Source of the DNA: Selenomonas sp.
GTDB lineage: Bacteria; Bacillota_C; Negativicutes; Selenomonadales; Selenomonadaceae
Reading direction: 5' to 3'
Length of the DNA stretch: 6,449 nucleotides
NCBI GenBank assembly: GCA_017940705.1
Contig: JAGAYB010000020.1
Span: 1 to 6,449, forward strand
In this document: piece by piece, positions 6,243 to 6,449 of the stretch
Numbering within the stretch: the first letter of the stretch is position 1
Layout: every line of letters starts with the position of its first letter
Translations under genes and position numbers: made by a program
The notes under the pieces: generated by a model
Databases searched by the model: none
Seen by the model: the letters and a program-made list of their open reading frames with translations, nothing else
Told to the model about the DNA's origin: nothing

Positions 6243-6267
6243 TCGTGTATATATAAAGGAGTTAAGA

Positions 6268-6449
6268 ATGCAGGATATTATCGGCAGGGAAATAAAGAAT
6301 ATCAGCAAAGCCATTATCGGTGACTATGACAAGGGACGCCATATCGACAAGCTGGACGTATTCAATCAGCCGGACACCAAGGTGATTTACGAGCTGATTC
6401 ACGAGCTGACCAGAGTGGCCTATCCCGGCTATGTGAAGGACAATCATTA
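6268..6449 (+). CDS. epsC: Serine O-acetyltransferase (EpsC/CysE type), N-terminal part, cut by window edge
   Basis: Only the first 60 codons are present. Serine acetyltransferase makes O-acetylserine from serine and acetyl-CoA, the first step of cysteine synthesis, in the cytoplasm. The visible part is the helical N-terminal domain, with the characteristic segment IYELIHELTRVAYPGY (about residues 41-56) that resembles the L(F/A)PGY region of EpsC-type enzymes. The catalytic left-handed beta-helix hexapeptide repeats lie beyond the window, so the call rests on the N-terminus alone. ATG 6268 is preceded by aaaggag (6255-6261) at 6-base spacing. Upstream are a candidate promoter and a strong hairpin, which may regulate it. 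No T-box-sized leader is present. Confidence 0.72.
   Translation, partial: MQDIIGREIKNISKAIIGDYDKGRHIDKLDVFNQPDTKVIYELIHELTRVAYPGYVKDNH

Noticed and set aside
6246..6257. TATATATAAA as a second -10 box for the serine acetyltransferase gene
   Set aside because: It overlaps the Shine-Dalgarno site, and the nearest -35-like TTGAAG is at the wrong spacing, so the transcript would have almost no leader.
1..6449. CRISPR arrays, tRNA or rRNA genes, insertion sequences, restriction or defence genes
   Set aside because: None was seen on reading both strands: no regularly spaced repeats, no transposase or integrase motifs, and no tRNA-like cloverleaf with CCA in the gene-free gaps, all of which are under 300 bases.

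Overview
The window looks like a chromosomal segment of an anaerobic Firmicute, most plausibly a member of the Negativicutes (Selenomonas-like). The taxonomic call is inference. It rests on the GC-rich codon use combined with Firmicutes-type Shine-Dalgarno sites, a radical SAM-DUF2344 protein next to RNase G, a tlpA / CD1871A-type CXXC peptide / 4Fe-4S membrane protein cluster, a chemoreceptor implying motility, and an EpsC-type serine acetyltransferase. All genes are on the + strand.

Layout. (1) Positions 2-967 hold the 3' part of a gene whose product joins the tail of a TIGR03960-type radical SAM protein to a DUF2344 domain. (2) Positions 968-1135 are a gene-free spacer with four consecutive hairpins (979-1100) that looks like a dispersed repeat. 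(3) Positions 1136-2590 encode RNase G with all catalytic, sensor and zinc-link residues intact; a Rho-independent terminator overlaps its stop codon. (4) Positions 2712-4235 form a tight three-gene redox operon: a TlpA-like thioredoxin lipoprotein, a 45-residue one-TM peptide ending in a CMEC motif (3251-3388, easily missed because of its size), and a polytopic membrane protein with two ferredoxin-type 4Fe-4S motifs and several extra cysteine motifs. A strong terminator closes it. (5) Positions 4377-6152 encode a methyl-accepting chemotaxis protein with a single Cache sensor domain. (6) Positions 6153-6267 carry a candidate promoter with a perfect -35 box, a small inverted repeat and an 18-bp hairpin, leading into (7) the first 60 codons of a serine O-acetyltransferase that runs off the window.

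The most interesting unit is the redox operon. The reading order is extracytoplasmic thioredoxin, tiny CXXC membrane peptide, Fe-S membrane protein, with a GTGA overlap and a Shine-Dalgarno site buried in a stop codon. This suggests the three products work as one device, possibly a CcdA-independent route that moves electrons across the membrane to reduce or recycle the TlpA-like protein. The operon is seen in the sequence; its function is inference. The other regions are ordinary housekeeping genes with noteworthy RNA or DNA structure between them.
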